In this document: positions 16,696 to 26,100 of the stretch, piece by piece
How the letters are laid out: every line of letters begins with the position of its first letter
How positions within the stretch are numbered: the first letter of the stretch is position 1
Origin: DASPJR01 sp035628505
GTDB lineage: Bacteria > Planctomycetota > SZUA-567 > H5-PLA8
DNA length: 44,149 bases
Assembly (NCBI GenBank): GCA_035628505.1
Contig: DASPJR010000197.1
Location: 1-44,149 of the forward strand
Reading direction: 5' to 3'
Position numbers and translations under genes: made by a program
The notes under the pieces: generated by a model
The model's input: the letters and a program-made list of their open reading frames with translations, nothing else
Told to the model about the DNA's origin: nothing
Database searches by the model: none

Positions 16696-19188
16696 ATGCA
16701 CCATCGCTTTGCACTCATGATTGCGTTGTCCGCTCTTGCCGCTTGCAGTGCGCGTTCGGCCGACACCGGCAGCTTCGAGAAATCACTTAAGCCGTTCCTG
16801 GCCAAGCACTGCGTCGATTGCCATGGCAGCGAGGTTCAGAAAGCCCGGTTGCGCCTGGATAATCTTCCGCCTGACTTCAAAACGCACGACGTTGCTGAGG
16901 TGTGGATCAAGGCGTTCGACAAAGTTCACCAAGGCCAGATGCCTCCGGCTACCGAGGAACGCCCGACCGCCGATGAGCTCGCCGCAGCAACGTCATTCCT
17001 TAAAAAAGAACTGCATCAGGCGTCACTCGCGCACCAGCGGAGCGAAGGACGCGTCTCGGTCCGGCGGCTGAACCGCACCGAGTACGATTACACGCTCAGC
17101 GATCTGCTTGAGATGAACGTCGAGGTCAAGGATCTGCTGCCTGACGACAACGTCGTGGCCGGCTTTGATAATATCTCCGAAGGCCTCGATATCTCCTCCG
17201 CGCACTTTCTGCGCTACCAGGAAGCCGCGGACAAGGCGCTGCACTCAGCCATTCCGCTGCGGCCGAAATCGCACTCGATCGTGCGCAAAACAGCGCAGCA
17301 GCTGGTCGACGGCAATCAGGCGCTGAAGAAGGCAATCGGCAGTTCGGTCGAGATGCGTGATCAGACGCTGGTCACATTCATAAAGCAGCAGCGTTATTCG
17401 GGCCTGATCTTCCCGAGCGCGCCCACCAGCGGCATCTATAAGGTGCGCGTTTCCGCCTACGCTGTGAATACCAACGGAGCCAGCACGCCGCTTGTTTTTC
17501 TCTTCTTTAATGACGGCGTGCGCAATGAAGGCGAAGCGCGCGCGGTGCTTAACGTCCCGGCTGATAAAGCCACGGTGCTTGAAATCGAAACGTATCTTCG
17601 CTTCCAGGACAAGCTGAACTTCAATGGCTGGGCGCTGCCTTACGATAATGATATCAAAAGCAAAACCAAAGACGGCTTGAAGAATTATACCGGACCCGGC
17701 CTTGCGATTGAATGGATCGAGCTCGAAGGTCCGATCAACGAGATTCCCGGACCTGGTTATCGCCGCCTGTTCGGAGACACGCCGCTCAAAGCGCGGTCGG
17801 TTGTGGAAGCTGAAAAGAAAAATGCCAAGCCGCCCACGATTAAAGACTCCGGCAACGAGTACCAGTGGCTTAACAACCCGCTGATCCCCGTGTCAGCCGA
17901 TCCTCAGAAAGACGCCGAGCGGCTGATCAAGGAGTTTGCCACCCGCGCTCTGCGCCGGCCGGCTAACGACGGTCTGATCAGTTATTTCACGGGCTTCGCG
18001 ACCGACCGCTTGAACAAAGGCTATTTGTTCAGAGACGCGGTGCTCACGGCGTACAAGGCCGTCCTGTGTTCGCCGCATTTTCTGTTGTTTAACGAACTGC
18101 CCGGCAAGCTTGATGACTACGCTGTGGCCGCGCGGCTGTCGTATTTCCTGTGGCGCTCGATGCCCGATCAGGCGCTGCTCGATCTGGCGGCCAAAGGAAC
18201 GCTGTCAAAGAAAGAGGTGCTTCTCGCACAGGTCGAACGCATGCTCGCCGACCAAAAGGCCGAGCGTTTCGTGGATGATTTTACCGGGCAGTGGCTGGAG
18301 CTGCGTAAGATTAACGCCACGTCGCCGGACCCGCAGCTCTATGGCGAATTCGACCAGTATCTGCTCTGGTCAATGCCCCAGGAAACGCGGCTCTTCTTCT
18401 CCGAAATCCTCAAGAACGACCTGAGCGTCACGGAGTTCATTCACAGTGACTGGACGTTCGTCAACGAACGTCTGGCGCAGCACTACGGCATCAAGGGCGT
18501 CGCCGGCAAAGAGATGCGCAAGGTCACACTCGCGCCAGAACTGCACCGCGGCGGCGTGCTCACGCAGGGCAGCGTCCTCAAAGTCACCGCCGACGGCACG
18601 CGCACCTCGCCGATCCTGCGCGGCAAATGGGTACTCGAACACATCATCGGCCTTCCGCCTTCGCCGCCGCCGCCGGATATTCCCTCGATCGAGCCGGACA
18701 TCCGTGGCGCGACCACCATCCGTCAGCAGCTTGAAAAACACCGCGACATCAAGGCCTGCGCCAGCTGCCACATGCACATCGATCCGCCGGGCTTCGCGTT
18801 GGAAACGTACGATGTGATCGGAGGCTGGCGCGAGTTCTACCGCGTGGCCAAGCAGCCGCAGGGTGGCAAAAAACTAGAGCAGGTTGCGCTTGAGAATTAT
18901 CCGTCGCGCAAAACGCTCAAAGGCCTGCCAGTCGAGAAGGGCGATAAAACGCCGGATGGCCGCCCTTTTAAAGACATTGATGAATACAAGCAGATTCTCC
19001 TTTCCGATAAAGATCAGCTCGCGCGCAACGTCGTGCAGAAGCTGATGGTGTTCGCGACCGGCGCCGATCTGCAGTTTGCCGACCGCGAAGTCGTCGAAGA
19101 GATCGTCGCCAGTGTGCGAAAGAACAACTATGGACTGCGCTCGATTCTCAAAGAGATCGTCTGCAGCCGCGTGTTTTTGAACAAGTAA
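16696..19188 (+). CDS. Exported DUF1587/1595/1592/1588/1585 cytochrome-type protein, second copy
   Basis: 830 residues from the ATG at 16696, preceded by AAGAAGG with 5-base spacing; an upstream GTG at 16630 is less likely. The signal region FALMIALSALAAC ends in LAAC, a possible lipobox, so it may be a lipoprotein; a normal cleavage after ARSA is the alternative. Heme motifs are CVDCH (Cys39) and CASCH (Cys688, then MHIDPPGFALETYDVIGGW). DUF1587 is seen in VRRLNRTEYDYTLSDLLEMN, DUF1595 in FATRALRRPA, DUF1592 in VAARLSYFLWRSMPDQALL, DUF1588 in ELHRGGVLTQGSVLKVTADG, and DUF1585 at the end. Same architecture as the protein at 13988-16399 but clearly diverged. It is followed 18 bp later by its DUF1552 partner. 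Confidence 0.93.
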   Translation: MHHRFALMIALSALAACSARSADTGSFEKSLKPFLAKHCVDCHGSEVQKARLRLDNLPPDFKTHDVAEVWIKAFDKVHQGQMPPATEERPTADELAAATSFLKKELHQASLAHQRSEGRVSVRRLNRTEYDYTLSDLLEMNVEVKDLLPDDNVVAGFDNISEGLDISSAHFLRYQEAADKALHSAIPLRPKSHSIVRKTAQQLVDGNQALKKAIGSSVEMRDQTLVTFIKQQRYSGLIFPSAPTSGIYKVRVSAYAVNTNGASTPLVFLFFNDGVRNEGEARAVLNVPADKATVLEIETYLRFQDKLNFNGWALPYDNDIKSKTKDGLKNYTGPGLAIEWIELEGPINEIPGPGYRRLFGDTPLKARSVVEAEKKNAKPPTIKDSGNEYQWLNNPLIPVSADPQKDAERLIKEFATRALRRPANDGLISYFTGFATDRLNKGYLFRDAVLTAYKAVLCSPHFLLFNELPGKLDDYAVAARLSYFLWRSMPDQALLDLAAKGTLSKKEVLLAQVERMLADQKAERFVDDFTGQWLELRKINATSPDPQLYGEFDQYLLWSMPQETRLFFSEILKNDLSVTEFIHSDWTFVNERLAQHYGIKGVAGKEMRKVTLAPELHRGGVLTQGSVLKVTADGTRTSPILRGKWVLEHIIGLPPSPPPPDIPSIEPDIRGATTIRQQLEKHRDIKACASCHMHIDPPGFALETYDVIGGWREFYRVAKQPQGGKKLEQVALENYPSRKTLKGLPVEKGDKTPDGRPFKDIDEYKQILLSDKDQLARNVVQKLMVFATGADLQFADREVVEEIVASVRKNNYGLRSILKEIVCSRVFLNK

Positions 19189-19206
19189 GTCCAGGGAGAC
19201 CCCGCC

Positions 19207-20481
19207 ATGCATTTCTTAAATTCCCGCCAGCTTTCGCGCCGCCACATGCTGCGCGCCGCCGGAGTTGCTCTCGGGCTTCCGCTGCTGGATGCGATGCTTC
19301 CCGCGGGTCTGCAGGCCGGTGAGAAATCGGAAGCGCTAATGCCGCGCCGCATGGTCCTGATCGGCCGTCCGCTCGGGCTGCACGCGCCGTTTCTCTTCCC
19401 GGAAAAGGCCGGCATAGATCACGAAGAAACGCGCTATACCAAGGTGCTCCAGCCGATCAAGGGCTCGTACACCGTCATCTCCGGCATCTCCCATGTCGGC
19501 TATCCGCAGGGTCACTTCCCCGAAGTGGCGCTGTTCACCGGCGTCTCGCCTGCGGGCGTGCGTTCGGAGCGCGATATTCGCAATACCGTCTCCGTCGATT
19601 ACTTCGTCGCTGACCGTGTCGGACGTGAAACGCGCGTGCCCAGCCTCGTCCTCGGCAGTTCAGCCATGTCCTGGAATTACAAAGGCGTCGCCAATCCGGC
19701 GCTCGGCAGTTCAAGCCAGGTCTTCAAGCAGCTCTTCGTCACCGGAACGCCAGATGAAATCGCCAGGGAAGTGCGGCGTCTGGACGACGGGCAGAGCATC
19801 CTAGACGGCGTGCGCGACCAGATGAAGAGCCTCTCGAACAAGCTCAGCGCCTCCGACCGTGACCGCATCGATCTGTTCGCCAGCAGCATCCGCGAAGCCG
19901 AGCAGCGTCTGCAGCAGGATCAGGCCTGGGCGCAGAAACCGAAGCCGAAAGTCGACTACAAGGTCCAGAACTTCGAACACGCGCAGATGATCGAACGTGA
20001 ACGGCAGTGGTATGATCTTGTGCGCCTGGCGCTTCAGACCGATTCCACCCGCGTGGTTTTGCTCATGCACGGCGAGGGAAATGGCGCGAAGATCCCGGGC
20101 CTGAATATCAACCACCACGATGCGTCGCACCACGGCCAGGACGAAAACAAGATCGAGCAGCTGGCGATTGTGGAAGAAGCCGAGCTCAAAGCGTTCGCCG
20201 ATTTCATCACCGACATGAAGAAGACCGACGAGAACGGCAAATCGCTTCTGGACAAGAGTTCCATCGTGCTTGCCAGCAACCTCGGCAACGCCAGCGCGCA
20301 CAAGACCGACAACCTGCCTGTTATCCTCGCCGGCGGCGGTTTCAAGCACCAGGGCCATCTCGCCTTTGACCGCAAGAGCAACAAGCAGCTCTCGAACCTT
20401 TACCTGCGCATGATCCACCAGATGGGCATCGAGGCACCGAGCTTCGGCTGCAGCAACGGAGCGCTCAGCGACCTGGGCTGA
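19207..20481 (+). CDS. Tat-exported DUF1552 protein, second copy
   Basis: 424 residues. The twin-arginine signal LSRRHMLRAAGVALGLPLLD is followed by QAGEKSEALMPRRMV. Family blocks include SVDYFVADRVG, SSSQVFKQLF, a helical region with SASDRDRIDLFASSIREAEQ and the C-terminal NINHHDASHHGQDE, equivalent to the His-rich segment of the other DUF1552 protein. CCAGGGAGA precedes the ATG by about 8 bases. It lies 18 bp after the DUF1592-type gene, so the two form an operon. The activity is unknown; the fold is thought to be related to sulfatases and phosphatases, but the metal-site residues have not been confirmed here. It is shorter than its paralogue at 12421-13821. Confidence 0.92.
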   Translation: MHFLNSRQLSRRHMLRAAGVALGLPLLDAMLPAGLQAGEKSEALMPRRMVLIGRPLGLHAPFLFPEKAGIDHEETRYTKVLQPIKGSYTVISGISHVGYPQGHFPEVALFTGVSPAGVRSERDIRNTVSVDYFVADRVGRETRVPSLVLGSSAMSWNYKGVANPALGSSSQVFKQLFVTGTPDEIAREVRRLDDGQSILDGVRDQMKSLSNKLSASDRDRIDLFASSIREAEQRLQQDQAWAQKPKPKVDYKVQNFEHAQMIERERQWYDLVRLALQTDSTRVVLLMHGEGNGAKIPGLNINHHDASHHGQDENKIEQLAIVEEAELKAFADFITDMKKTDENGKSLLDKSSIVLASNLGNASAHKTDNLPVILAGGGFKHQGHLAFDRKSNKQLSNLYLRMIHQMGIEAPSFGCSNGALSDLG

Positions 20482-20493
20482 ACAAATTTTTTC

Positions 20494-20535
20494 ACCACAG
20501 AGATCACAGAGAGCACAGAGAGCACAGAGAACGGA
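20494..20535 (+). repeat. Tandem 9-bp ACAGAG repeat
   Basis: After ACC come four 9-bp units, ACAGAGATC, ACAGAGAGC twice and ACAGAGAAC, then GG. The ending is the same as in the arms at 13856-13978. It lies 12 bp behind the DUF1552 stop codon. Confidence 0.9.
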
Positions 20536-20552
20536 AAACAGCGAACGGCCTT

Positions 20553-20580
20553 AACGCAAAGATTCGAAGACGCGAAGGCA
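20553..20580 (+). repeat. Degenerate CGCAAAG/CGCGAAG-type tandem repeat
   Basis: AACGCAAAG, ATTCGAAG and ACGCGAAGG follow each other with 8-9-bp spacing. It is a worn member of the group whose reverse complement is seen at 39637-39662. Confidence 0.6.
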
Positions 20581-20614
20581 CAAACTATTTTGAAAGCGCG
20601 CCCACTCGCACTCC

Positions 20615-20815
20615 CCCTCCCCTTGCGGGAGGGGGTAGGGGGAGGGGTTATCCGCACACTCAACCAGACGCGTACGTATCAACCCAAACAGCGTACTGAA
20701 TTTCTCATTTTCTCATGTCCCAGTTTTCATTTCCCAATTTCTATTCCGATTTCGCACGCGCCAACTTGCGCCCGAGGCTAACCCCTCCGTCTTGCTCCCT
20801 CCCGCAAGGGGAGGG
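20615..20815. repeat. Inverted-repeat element with CCCTCCCC arms
   Basis: The left arm (20615-20650) holds CCCTCCCC-TTGCGGGAGGG and GGAGGGGTTA; the right arm (20779-20815) holds their reverse complements in mirrored order. Each arm also folds on itself (CCCTCCC / GGGAGGG). The 128-bp core is AT-richer and encodes nothing recognisable. Resembles a small non-autonomous mobile or palindromic element. No flanking target duplication was confirmed. The rest of the 678-bp gap (20482-21159) shows only further degenerate repeat traces (about 20850-20900). Confidence 0.7.
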
Positions 20816-21159
20816 AGGACCCATCCGTCCGGCAGGCGGCGGGATTCCTCTGTACTCTGATCTCTGAGTTGTCGTCTCGCCGTGATCTCCGTGAGCTCTC
20901 CATATACGACGGATGAATGATTGAGTTTTGGACTCAAGCGCTGTTGAGGGCGTTACAGGGCCTTAGAGGGCTGATAGCTTGACAAGCACTTACAAGTCTA
21001 TCTGACTCCTTCTGAGCCAGAAATCGCGCGGAATGTTGCCGGAATTTCGAACGCTTCACGGAGCAGCGGACAATAAATGTTAGACAAAAAAGCAGGTGTC
21101 ACTCTGGGCTGGTCTGGCTTATACAGTTACAGAGTCTCACACCGAATCGAGGGATGTTC

Positions 21160-24100
21160 ATGCCGCGTTTGCCGTTGCTGCTGCTGGGTTTAGGTGTGTT
21201 GAGCGCCACTGTCCATGCTGGCGAGATCAAGTTCAACCGCGATGTGCGTCCGATCCTGTCGGATAACTGCTTCGCCTGCCACGGACCGGACGCTCAGAAG
21301 GCCAAGGGCAACCTGCGCCTCGACCTGCGCGAAAGCGCCATCAAGCCGGCCGAGTCCGGCGAAATCGCCATCGTTCCGGGCAAGCCGCAATCCAGCGAGT
21401 TGATCAAGCGTATCTTTACCGACGACACCGGCGAGCTGATGCCGCCCCCCAAATCGCACAAGAAACTCTCCGCCGCGCAGAAAGAAACGCTCAAAACATG
21501 GATCGCTCAAGGCGCACATTACGAACAGCACTGGGGGTTCACCAAGCCTACCCGCCCCGACGTGCCGAAACTTTCCGGCCCGCTCGGCAATTGGGTCCGC
21601 ACGCCGATCGACGCGTTCATTGGCGCACGGCTGCAGCAGGAAAATCTTTCGCCGCAACCGCAAGCCACGAAGGAGACGCTCATCCGGCGCGCGACCCTGG
21701 ACCTCACCGGACTCCCGCCGACGCCGCAGGAAGTCGACGCTTTTCTTGCCGACAGTTCGGAAAGCGCCTACGAGAAAGTCGTCGACCGGCTGCTCGCGTC
21801 GCCACGGTACGGCGAGCACATCGCTGCAAACTGGCTGGACATCGCGCGCTATGCCGACAGCCACGGCTTCCAGGTCGATTCGAGCCGCATGATGTGGCCC
21901 TGGCGCGACTGGGTGATCAACGCACTGAATTCAAACATGCCCTTCGACCAGTTCACGGTTGAGCAGCTTGCCGGAGACCTGCTGCCCAGCGCGACGCGCA
22001 GCCAGCTCGTAGCCAGCGGCTTCAACCGCAACCACCGCATCAATGGCGAAGGCGGAATCATCGACGAAGAATGGCGCATCGAGAATGTGATCGACCGCGT
22101 CGAAACCACCGGCCTCACGTGGATGGCGCTGACGTTCAACTGCTGCCGCTGCCACGACCACAAGTACGATCCGATCACGCAACGCGAGTTCTACCAGTTC
22201 TTCGCGTACTTCAATGACGTGGCCGAGCGCGGCAGCATCCAGGGTGAATCGAACCGCTCCGGCGGCAATCCAGATCCGCTCATTTTGCTGCCCAACGCCG
22301 AACAGGAGAAAAAACAGGCGAAGCTGAAGGAAGAAATCAAGACCGCCGAAGCGCTGCGCGACGGTGCGGCCAAGCAGCTGCCGAGCCTGCAGAGCGAATG
22401 GGAGAAGGAATTCTCGAAGCAGCTCGAACACGACATCGTCGCCTGGAAACGCCTGGAGCCGACCGAAGTGAAAAGCGCCGGTGGCGCGACGTTCACGCAT
22501 CAGTCTGACGGATCGTGGCTGGCCGGCGGCACGAATCCAGCAAACGATACCTACGAGATCACCACGAAGATTAACGCCGGGCAGCTCACCGGAATTCTGC
22601 TCGACGTTCTTCCCGACGAAACGCTTCCCAACAAAAGCCTGGGCCGCGGAGCGAACGGAAACTTCGTGCTCAGCGGCGTTGAAGCGGAGATCACGGCTCC
22701 CACCCTGCCCGAGCCGCGCGTCGCCGAATTCACATCCGCCGAAGCGAGCTATCAGCAGAAAGGCTGGGAAGTAAACCTGATCGTCAAGGATCAGCCCAAG
22801 CCCGGCGCCAAGGAAAAGAAGGAGAAGAATAAATCAGGCTGGGCGGTTGATGGCAATGATCCGGCGAAGCGTCAGCCGCGCAAGGCCATGTTCCTATGCA
22901 ATCCGGTCGAGATTCCCGAGGGCGCCACGCTGACCATTCGCCTGCTGCACGGTTCGCAGTTCGGCGATCACAACATCGGGCGCTTTGCGCTGAGCACCAC
23001 TGCTCTGCCGCCGTCGACGGTGAAGCTGGAAGGCGCGAAGATTCCGCCGACGCTGCGCGCGGCGCTTAAGGCCGATCCGGCCAAGCGCACGCCCACTCAG
23101 CAGAATGAGATCACAAAGTTCTACCGCGAAAACACGGATAACCCGCTCAAGCGCGCCGAAGCCGCCGTGGCCAAAGCAAAGAAGGCGCTGGATGATTTCA
23201 ACGCGACGCTGCCGAGCGTGATGGTGATGAAGGACCTGCCCAAGCCGCGCGAAGCCCGCATTCTGTTGCGCGGCGAATACGACAAGCCGGGCGACAAAGT
23301 GGAGCGCGCGCTGCCGGCGGCTCTGCCGAAACTTCCTGACGGCGTGCCGAATGATCGGCTCGGACTGGCAAAGTGGCTGGTCTCGCCCGAGCACCCGCTT
23401 ACCGCGCGCGTGTGGGTGAACCGCGCGTGGGAACGCTTCTTTGGCACCGGCATCGTGAAGACCACCGAAAATTTTGGCTCGCAAGCCGACTGGCCCAGCC
23501 ACATGGACCTGCTGGACTGGCTCGCGTGCGAATTCATGCAGCCGACGGCTCTGCCGCCGGTGAACGGCAAACCCGCGCAGGCCTGGGACATGAAGGCGAT
23601 GCATAAACTCATGGTCATGAGCGCCGCGTACCGCCAGGCCGCGACCGTGACGCCGCAGTCGCTTGAAAAAGATCCGGATAACCGGCTGCTCGCGCGCGGG
23701 CCGCGATTCAGGCTTCCGGCCGAAGCCGTGCGCGACCAGGCGCTTGCGATCAGCGGTTTGCTCGTCGAAAAAATCGGCGGGCCGAGCGTCAAGCCCTACA
23801 TGCCGACGGCCGTGTGGGACGAAACGAGCGTCTACGGCAACCTGCGGAATTACCAGGCCGACACGGGCGAAGGCCTTTATCGCCGCACGATGTACACCTT
23901 CTGGAAACGCACCGCCGCGCCGCCCACGATGCTGCTCTTCGATTCCCCCAGCCGCGAAATCTGCACCGTAAAACTCTCGCGCACCAACACGCCGCTGCAA
24001 GCTCTGGCGCTGCTCAACGAAGTCACTTACGTCGAAGCGGCACGCAAGCTGGCCGAACGCATGATCAGCGAAGGCGGCGCGACTGCAGACGATCGCATCG

Positions 24101-24336
24101 CGTGGGCGTTCCGCATGGCCACCTCGCGCAAGCCGGCCGCAGAAGAGATCAGCGTTCTGAGCAAGGGATTGGCGGCGCGTCTGGAGCGCTACAAAAAGGA
24201 TGGCGAAGCCGCAAAGAAACTCATCACGCAAGGCGCGAGCAAGCCCGACGCCAAGTTCGACGCCGCCGAGTTGGCCGCGTACACGATGACGGCGAACGTG
24301 CTGCTGAATCTGGATGAAGTCATAACGCGGGAGTGA
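21160..24336 (+). CDS. Exported PSCyt1/DUF1549/DUF1553 cytochrome protein, long form
   Basis: 1,058 residues from the ATG at 21160; GAGGG sits 6 bases before it, whereas the ATG at 21154 would touch the ribosome site. Signal peptide PRLPLLLLGLGVLSATVHAG. PSCyt1 domain with CFACH (Cys37) and LMPPPKSHKKLS; DUF1549 (RRATLDLTGLPPTP, HIAANWLDIARYADSHG) containing a second motif, CCRCH-DHKYDP (Cys328). A coiled-coil (~379-424) leads into an inserted beta-sandwich (~425-612) that may bind carbohydrate. DUF1553 follows (LAKWLVSPEHPLTARVWVNR, FGSQADWPSHMDLLDWLA, FDSPSREICTVKLSRTNTPL). First gene of a pair with the DUF1501 protein at 24397. Function unproven; two CxxCH sites suggest periplasmic electron transfer. 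Confidence 0.94.
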   Translation: MPRLPLLLLGLGVLSATVHAGEIKFNRDVRPILSDNCFACHGPDAQKAKGNLRLDLRESAIKPAESGEIAIVPGKPQSSELIKRIFTDDTGELMPPPKSHKKLSAAQKETLKTWIAQGAHYEQHWGFTKPTRPDVPKLSGPLGNWVRTPIDAFIGARLQQENLSPQPQATKETLIRRATLDLTGLPPTPQEVDAFLADSSESAYEKVVDRLLASPRYGEHIAANWLDIARYADSHGFQVDSSRMMWPWRDWVINALNSNMPFDQFTVEQLAGDLLPSATRSQLVASGFNRNHRINGEGGIIDEEWRIENVIDRVETTGLTWMALTFNCCRCHDHKYDPITQREFYQFFAYFNDVAERGSIQGESNRSGGNPDPLILLPNAEQEKKQAKLKEEIKTAEALRDGAAKQLPSLQSEWEKEFSKQLEHDIVAWKRLEPTEVKSAGGATFTHQSDGSWLAGGTNPANDTYEITTKINAGQLTGILLDVLPDETLPNKSLGRGANGNFVLSGVEAEITAPTLPEPRVAEFTSAEASYQQKGWEVNLIVKDQPKPGAKEKKEKNKSGWAVDGNDPAKRQPRKAMFLCNPVEIPEGATLTIRLLHGSQFGDHNIGRFALSTTALPPSTVKLEGAKIPPTLRAALKADPAKRTPTQQNEITKFYRENTDNPLKRAEAAVAKAKKALDDFNATLPSVMVMKDLPKPREARILLRGEYDKPGDKVERALPAALPKLPDGVPNDRLGLAKWLVSPEHPLTARVWVNRAWERFFGTGIVKTTENFGSQADWPSHMDLLDWLACEFMQPTALPPVNGKPAQAWDMKAMHKLMVMSAAYRQAATVTPQSLEKDPDNRLLARGPRFRLPAEAVRDQALAISGLLVEKIGGPSVKPYMPTAVWDETSVYGNLRNYQADTGEGLYRRTMYTFWKRTAAPPTMLLFDSPSREICTVKLSRTNTPLQALALLNEVTYVEAARKLAERMISEGGATADDRIAWAFRMATSRKPAAEEISVLSKGLAARLERYKKDGEAAKKLITQGASKPDAKFDAAELAAYTMTANVLLNLDEVITRE

Positions 24337-24349
24337 CGGAACATCAATC

Positions 24350-24384
24350 CGCCAAGGACGCCAAGGCGCCAAGATCGCCAAGTT
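24350..24384 (+). repeat. Tandem CGCCAAG repeat between two operon genes
   Basis: CGCCAAGGA, CGCCAAGG, CGCCAAGAT and CGCCAAGTT follow one another. The array fills most of the 60-bp gap between the cytochrome gene and the DUF1501 gene and ends 12 bp before the latter's ATG, so it lies in the shared transcript. Confidence 0.9.
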
Positions 24385-24396
24385 TGGGAAAAAACG

Positions 24397-25860
24397 ATGA
24401 ATTGCAACGATCACTGTTTCAGCGGACTGGACTCCGAAACGCGCGCGGCGCTCTCGCGCCGGACGTTTCTGCAGCGCGCGGCCGGAGGCATCGGACTGGC
24501 GGCGCTCGGCGGGTTGCTGCAGCGTTCGGTCACTGGCGGTGAAGGGCTTGCCGGCTTCCCGAACTTTCCGCCGAAAGCCAAGCGCATCATCTATCTCTTC
24601 CAGTCCGGCGCGCCGTCGCAGATGGATCTTTTCGATCCCAAGCCAGAGATGGAAAAGCAGCGCGGCAAAAATCTGCCGGACTCGATTCGCAAAGGCCAGC
24701 GCCTGACGACGATGACCAGCGGGCAGAAATCCTTCCCTGTTGCGCCATCGATGTTCAAGTTCGCGCAGCACGGCAAAAGCGGGATGTGGTTCAGCGAGCT
24801 CATGCCGCACATGGCCGGCATCGCCGATGAGTTCTGCCAGGTGCGCTCGGTGTTCACCGAAGCGATTAATCACGATCCGGCGATCACGTTCATGCAGACC
24901 GGCTCGCAGCTTGCCGGCCGCCCCAGCATCGGCTCGTGGGTCGCGTATGGACTAGGCAGCGAAAACAAAGATCTGCCCGCGTACGTGGTGCTGACCTCGT
25001 TCGGCAGCGGCCGCAAAGACGACCAGCCGCTCTACGACCGCCTGTGGGGTGCTGGCTTTCTGCCGGCCAAGCACCAGGGCGTTAAATTCCGCAACAAGGG
25101 CGACCCGGTGCTCTATCTTTCGAATCCGCCCGGCGTCGACCGCGAGACACGCCGCGAAACGCTGGACGAGCTCGGCGCGCTGAACAAAAAACACTTCGAC
25201 ACGCTAGGCGATCCGGACATCCAGACGCGCATTGCACAATACGAGATGGCTTTCCGCATGCAGGCCAGCGTCCCCGATCTGACCGATACCTCGAAGGAAT
25301 CGAAAGAGACGCTGGAGATGTACGGCCCCGACGTGAAAACGCCCGGCACCTACGCGGCCAATTGTCTGCTCGCGCGCCGCCTGGCCGAGCGGAACGTGCG
25401 CTTCATCCAGCTCTTCCACATGGGCTGGGACCATCACGGCGGCCTGCCCAACGCGATCAAAGGCCAGTGCAAAGACACCGACCAGCCGACCGCTGCGCTG
25501 ATCAAAGATTTAAAGCAACGCGGCCTTCTCGAGGACACGCTGATCGTCTGGGGCGGAGAATTCGGGCGGACGATATACTCGCAGGGCGCGCTGACCGAGA
25601 CCAATTACGGCCGCGACCATCACCCGCGCTGCTTCACGGTCCTGCTGGCGGGAGCCGGCATCAAGAAGGGCCTGACGTTCGGCGCGACCGACGAGTTCAG
25701 CTACAACATCACCGAGCACCCCATCCACGTTCACGACCTGAACGCGACAATCCTGCACCTCATCGGCGTCGAGCATGAGAAGCTGACCTTCCGCTTCCAG
25801 GGAAGAGATTTCCGTCTCACCGACATCCACGGCGAACTGGTGAAGCCGATCCTGGCGTGA
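24397..25860 (+). CDS. Tat-exported DUF1501 protein
   Basis: 487 residues. The twin-arginine signal LSRRTFLQRAAGGIGLAALG starts near residue 20 after a short leader (MNCNDHCFSGLDSET). Typical blocks follow: AKRIIYLFQSGAPSQMDLFD, ELMPHMAGIADEFCQVRS, MQTGSQLAGRPSIGSWVAYG, LFHMGWDHHGG, and LIVWGGEFGRT near the C-terminus, then GRDHHPRCFTVLLAGAGIK. DUF1501 proteins belong to the alkaline-phosphatase/sulfatase-like fold and accompany DUF1549/DUF1553 cytochromes throughout the PVC group; their reaction is not established. Conserved Asp and His in those blocks could form a metal site. No clear ribosome site is visible, so translation may depend on coupling with the gene 60 bp upstream. Confidence 0.94.
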   Translation: MNCNDHCFSGLDSETRAALSRRTFLQRAAGGIGLAALGGLLQRSVTGGEGLAGFPNFPPKAKRIIYLFQSGAPSQMDLFDPKPEMEKQRGKNLPDSIRKGQRLTTMTSGQKSFPVAPSMFKFAQHGKSGMWFSELMPHMAGIADEFCQVRSVFTEAINHDPAITFMQTGSQLAGRPSIGSWVAYGLGSENKDLPAYVVLTSFGSGRKDDQPLYDRLWGAGFLPAKHQGVKFRNKGDPVLYLSNPPGVDRETRRETLDELGALNKKHFDTLGDPDIQTRIAQYEMAFRMQASVPDLTDTSKESKETLEMYGPDVKTPGTYAANCLLARRLAERNVRFIQLFHMGWDHHGGLPNAIKGQCKDTDQPTAALIKDLKQRGLLEDTLIVWGGEFGRTIYSQGALTETNYGRDHHPRCFTVLLAGAGIKKGLTFGATDEFSYNITEHPIHVHDLNATILHLIGVEHEKLTFRFQGRDFRLTDIHGELVKPILA

Positions 25861-25877
25861 AAACGGCACACGACTTC

Positions 25878-25914
25878 ACCACAGAGCCGCAGAGAACGCG
25901 GAGAACCGCAGAGG
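25878..25914 (+). repeat. Tandem ACAGAG/GCAGAG repeat
   Basis: After ACC come ACAGAGC, CGCAGAGAA, CGCGGAGAAC and CGCAGAGG, 8-10 bp each. It is the same design as the arrays at 13856 and 20494, 17 bp after the DUF1501 stop. With 26054-26090 it brackets the 240-bp gap between the convergent genes. Confidence 0.8.
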
Positions 25915-26053
25915 TTTTTTGATTCAAATTGACGATTGCGAATTGGCGATCGAGGAAGAGTGCCACTCGCGGCTTGCCCACCAGTGCGGCTCCAGAGGAG
26001 ACCTCGCGCGACTCGACATCCGCCGCCCGAAATTTAAACGTTCCTCATTTTCC

Positions 26054-26090
26054 CTTGGCGCTCTTGGCGTTCTTGGCGCGCTTGGCGTTG
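26054..26090 (-). repeat. Tandem 9-bp CTTGGCG repeat (CGCCAAG on the other strand)
   Basis: Four exact 9-bp steps, CTTGGCGCT, CTTGGCGTT, CTTGGCGCG and CTTGGCGTT. This is the reverse complement of the CGCCAAG array at 24350-24384. It ends 10 bp before the stop codon of the universal stress protein gene. Confidence 0.9.
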
Positions 26091-26100
26091 AAGGAGCCGT

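Noticed and set aside
20979..21007. TTGACA as a promoter for the gene at 21160
   Set aside because: The sequence 17 bp downstream (CTGACT) is a poor -10, and shifting the spacer by one or two bases does not help.
22894..24873. Long open frame on the minus strand (about 660 codons) opposite the DUF1553 gene
   Set aside because: It lies wholly over the well-supported cytochrome and DUF1501 genes, its translation is Arg/Ala-rich without any family motif, and such frames arise from GC-rich third positions.
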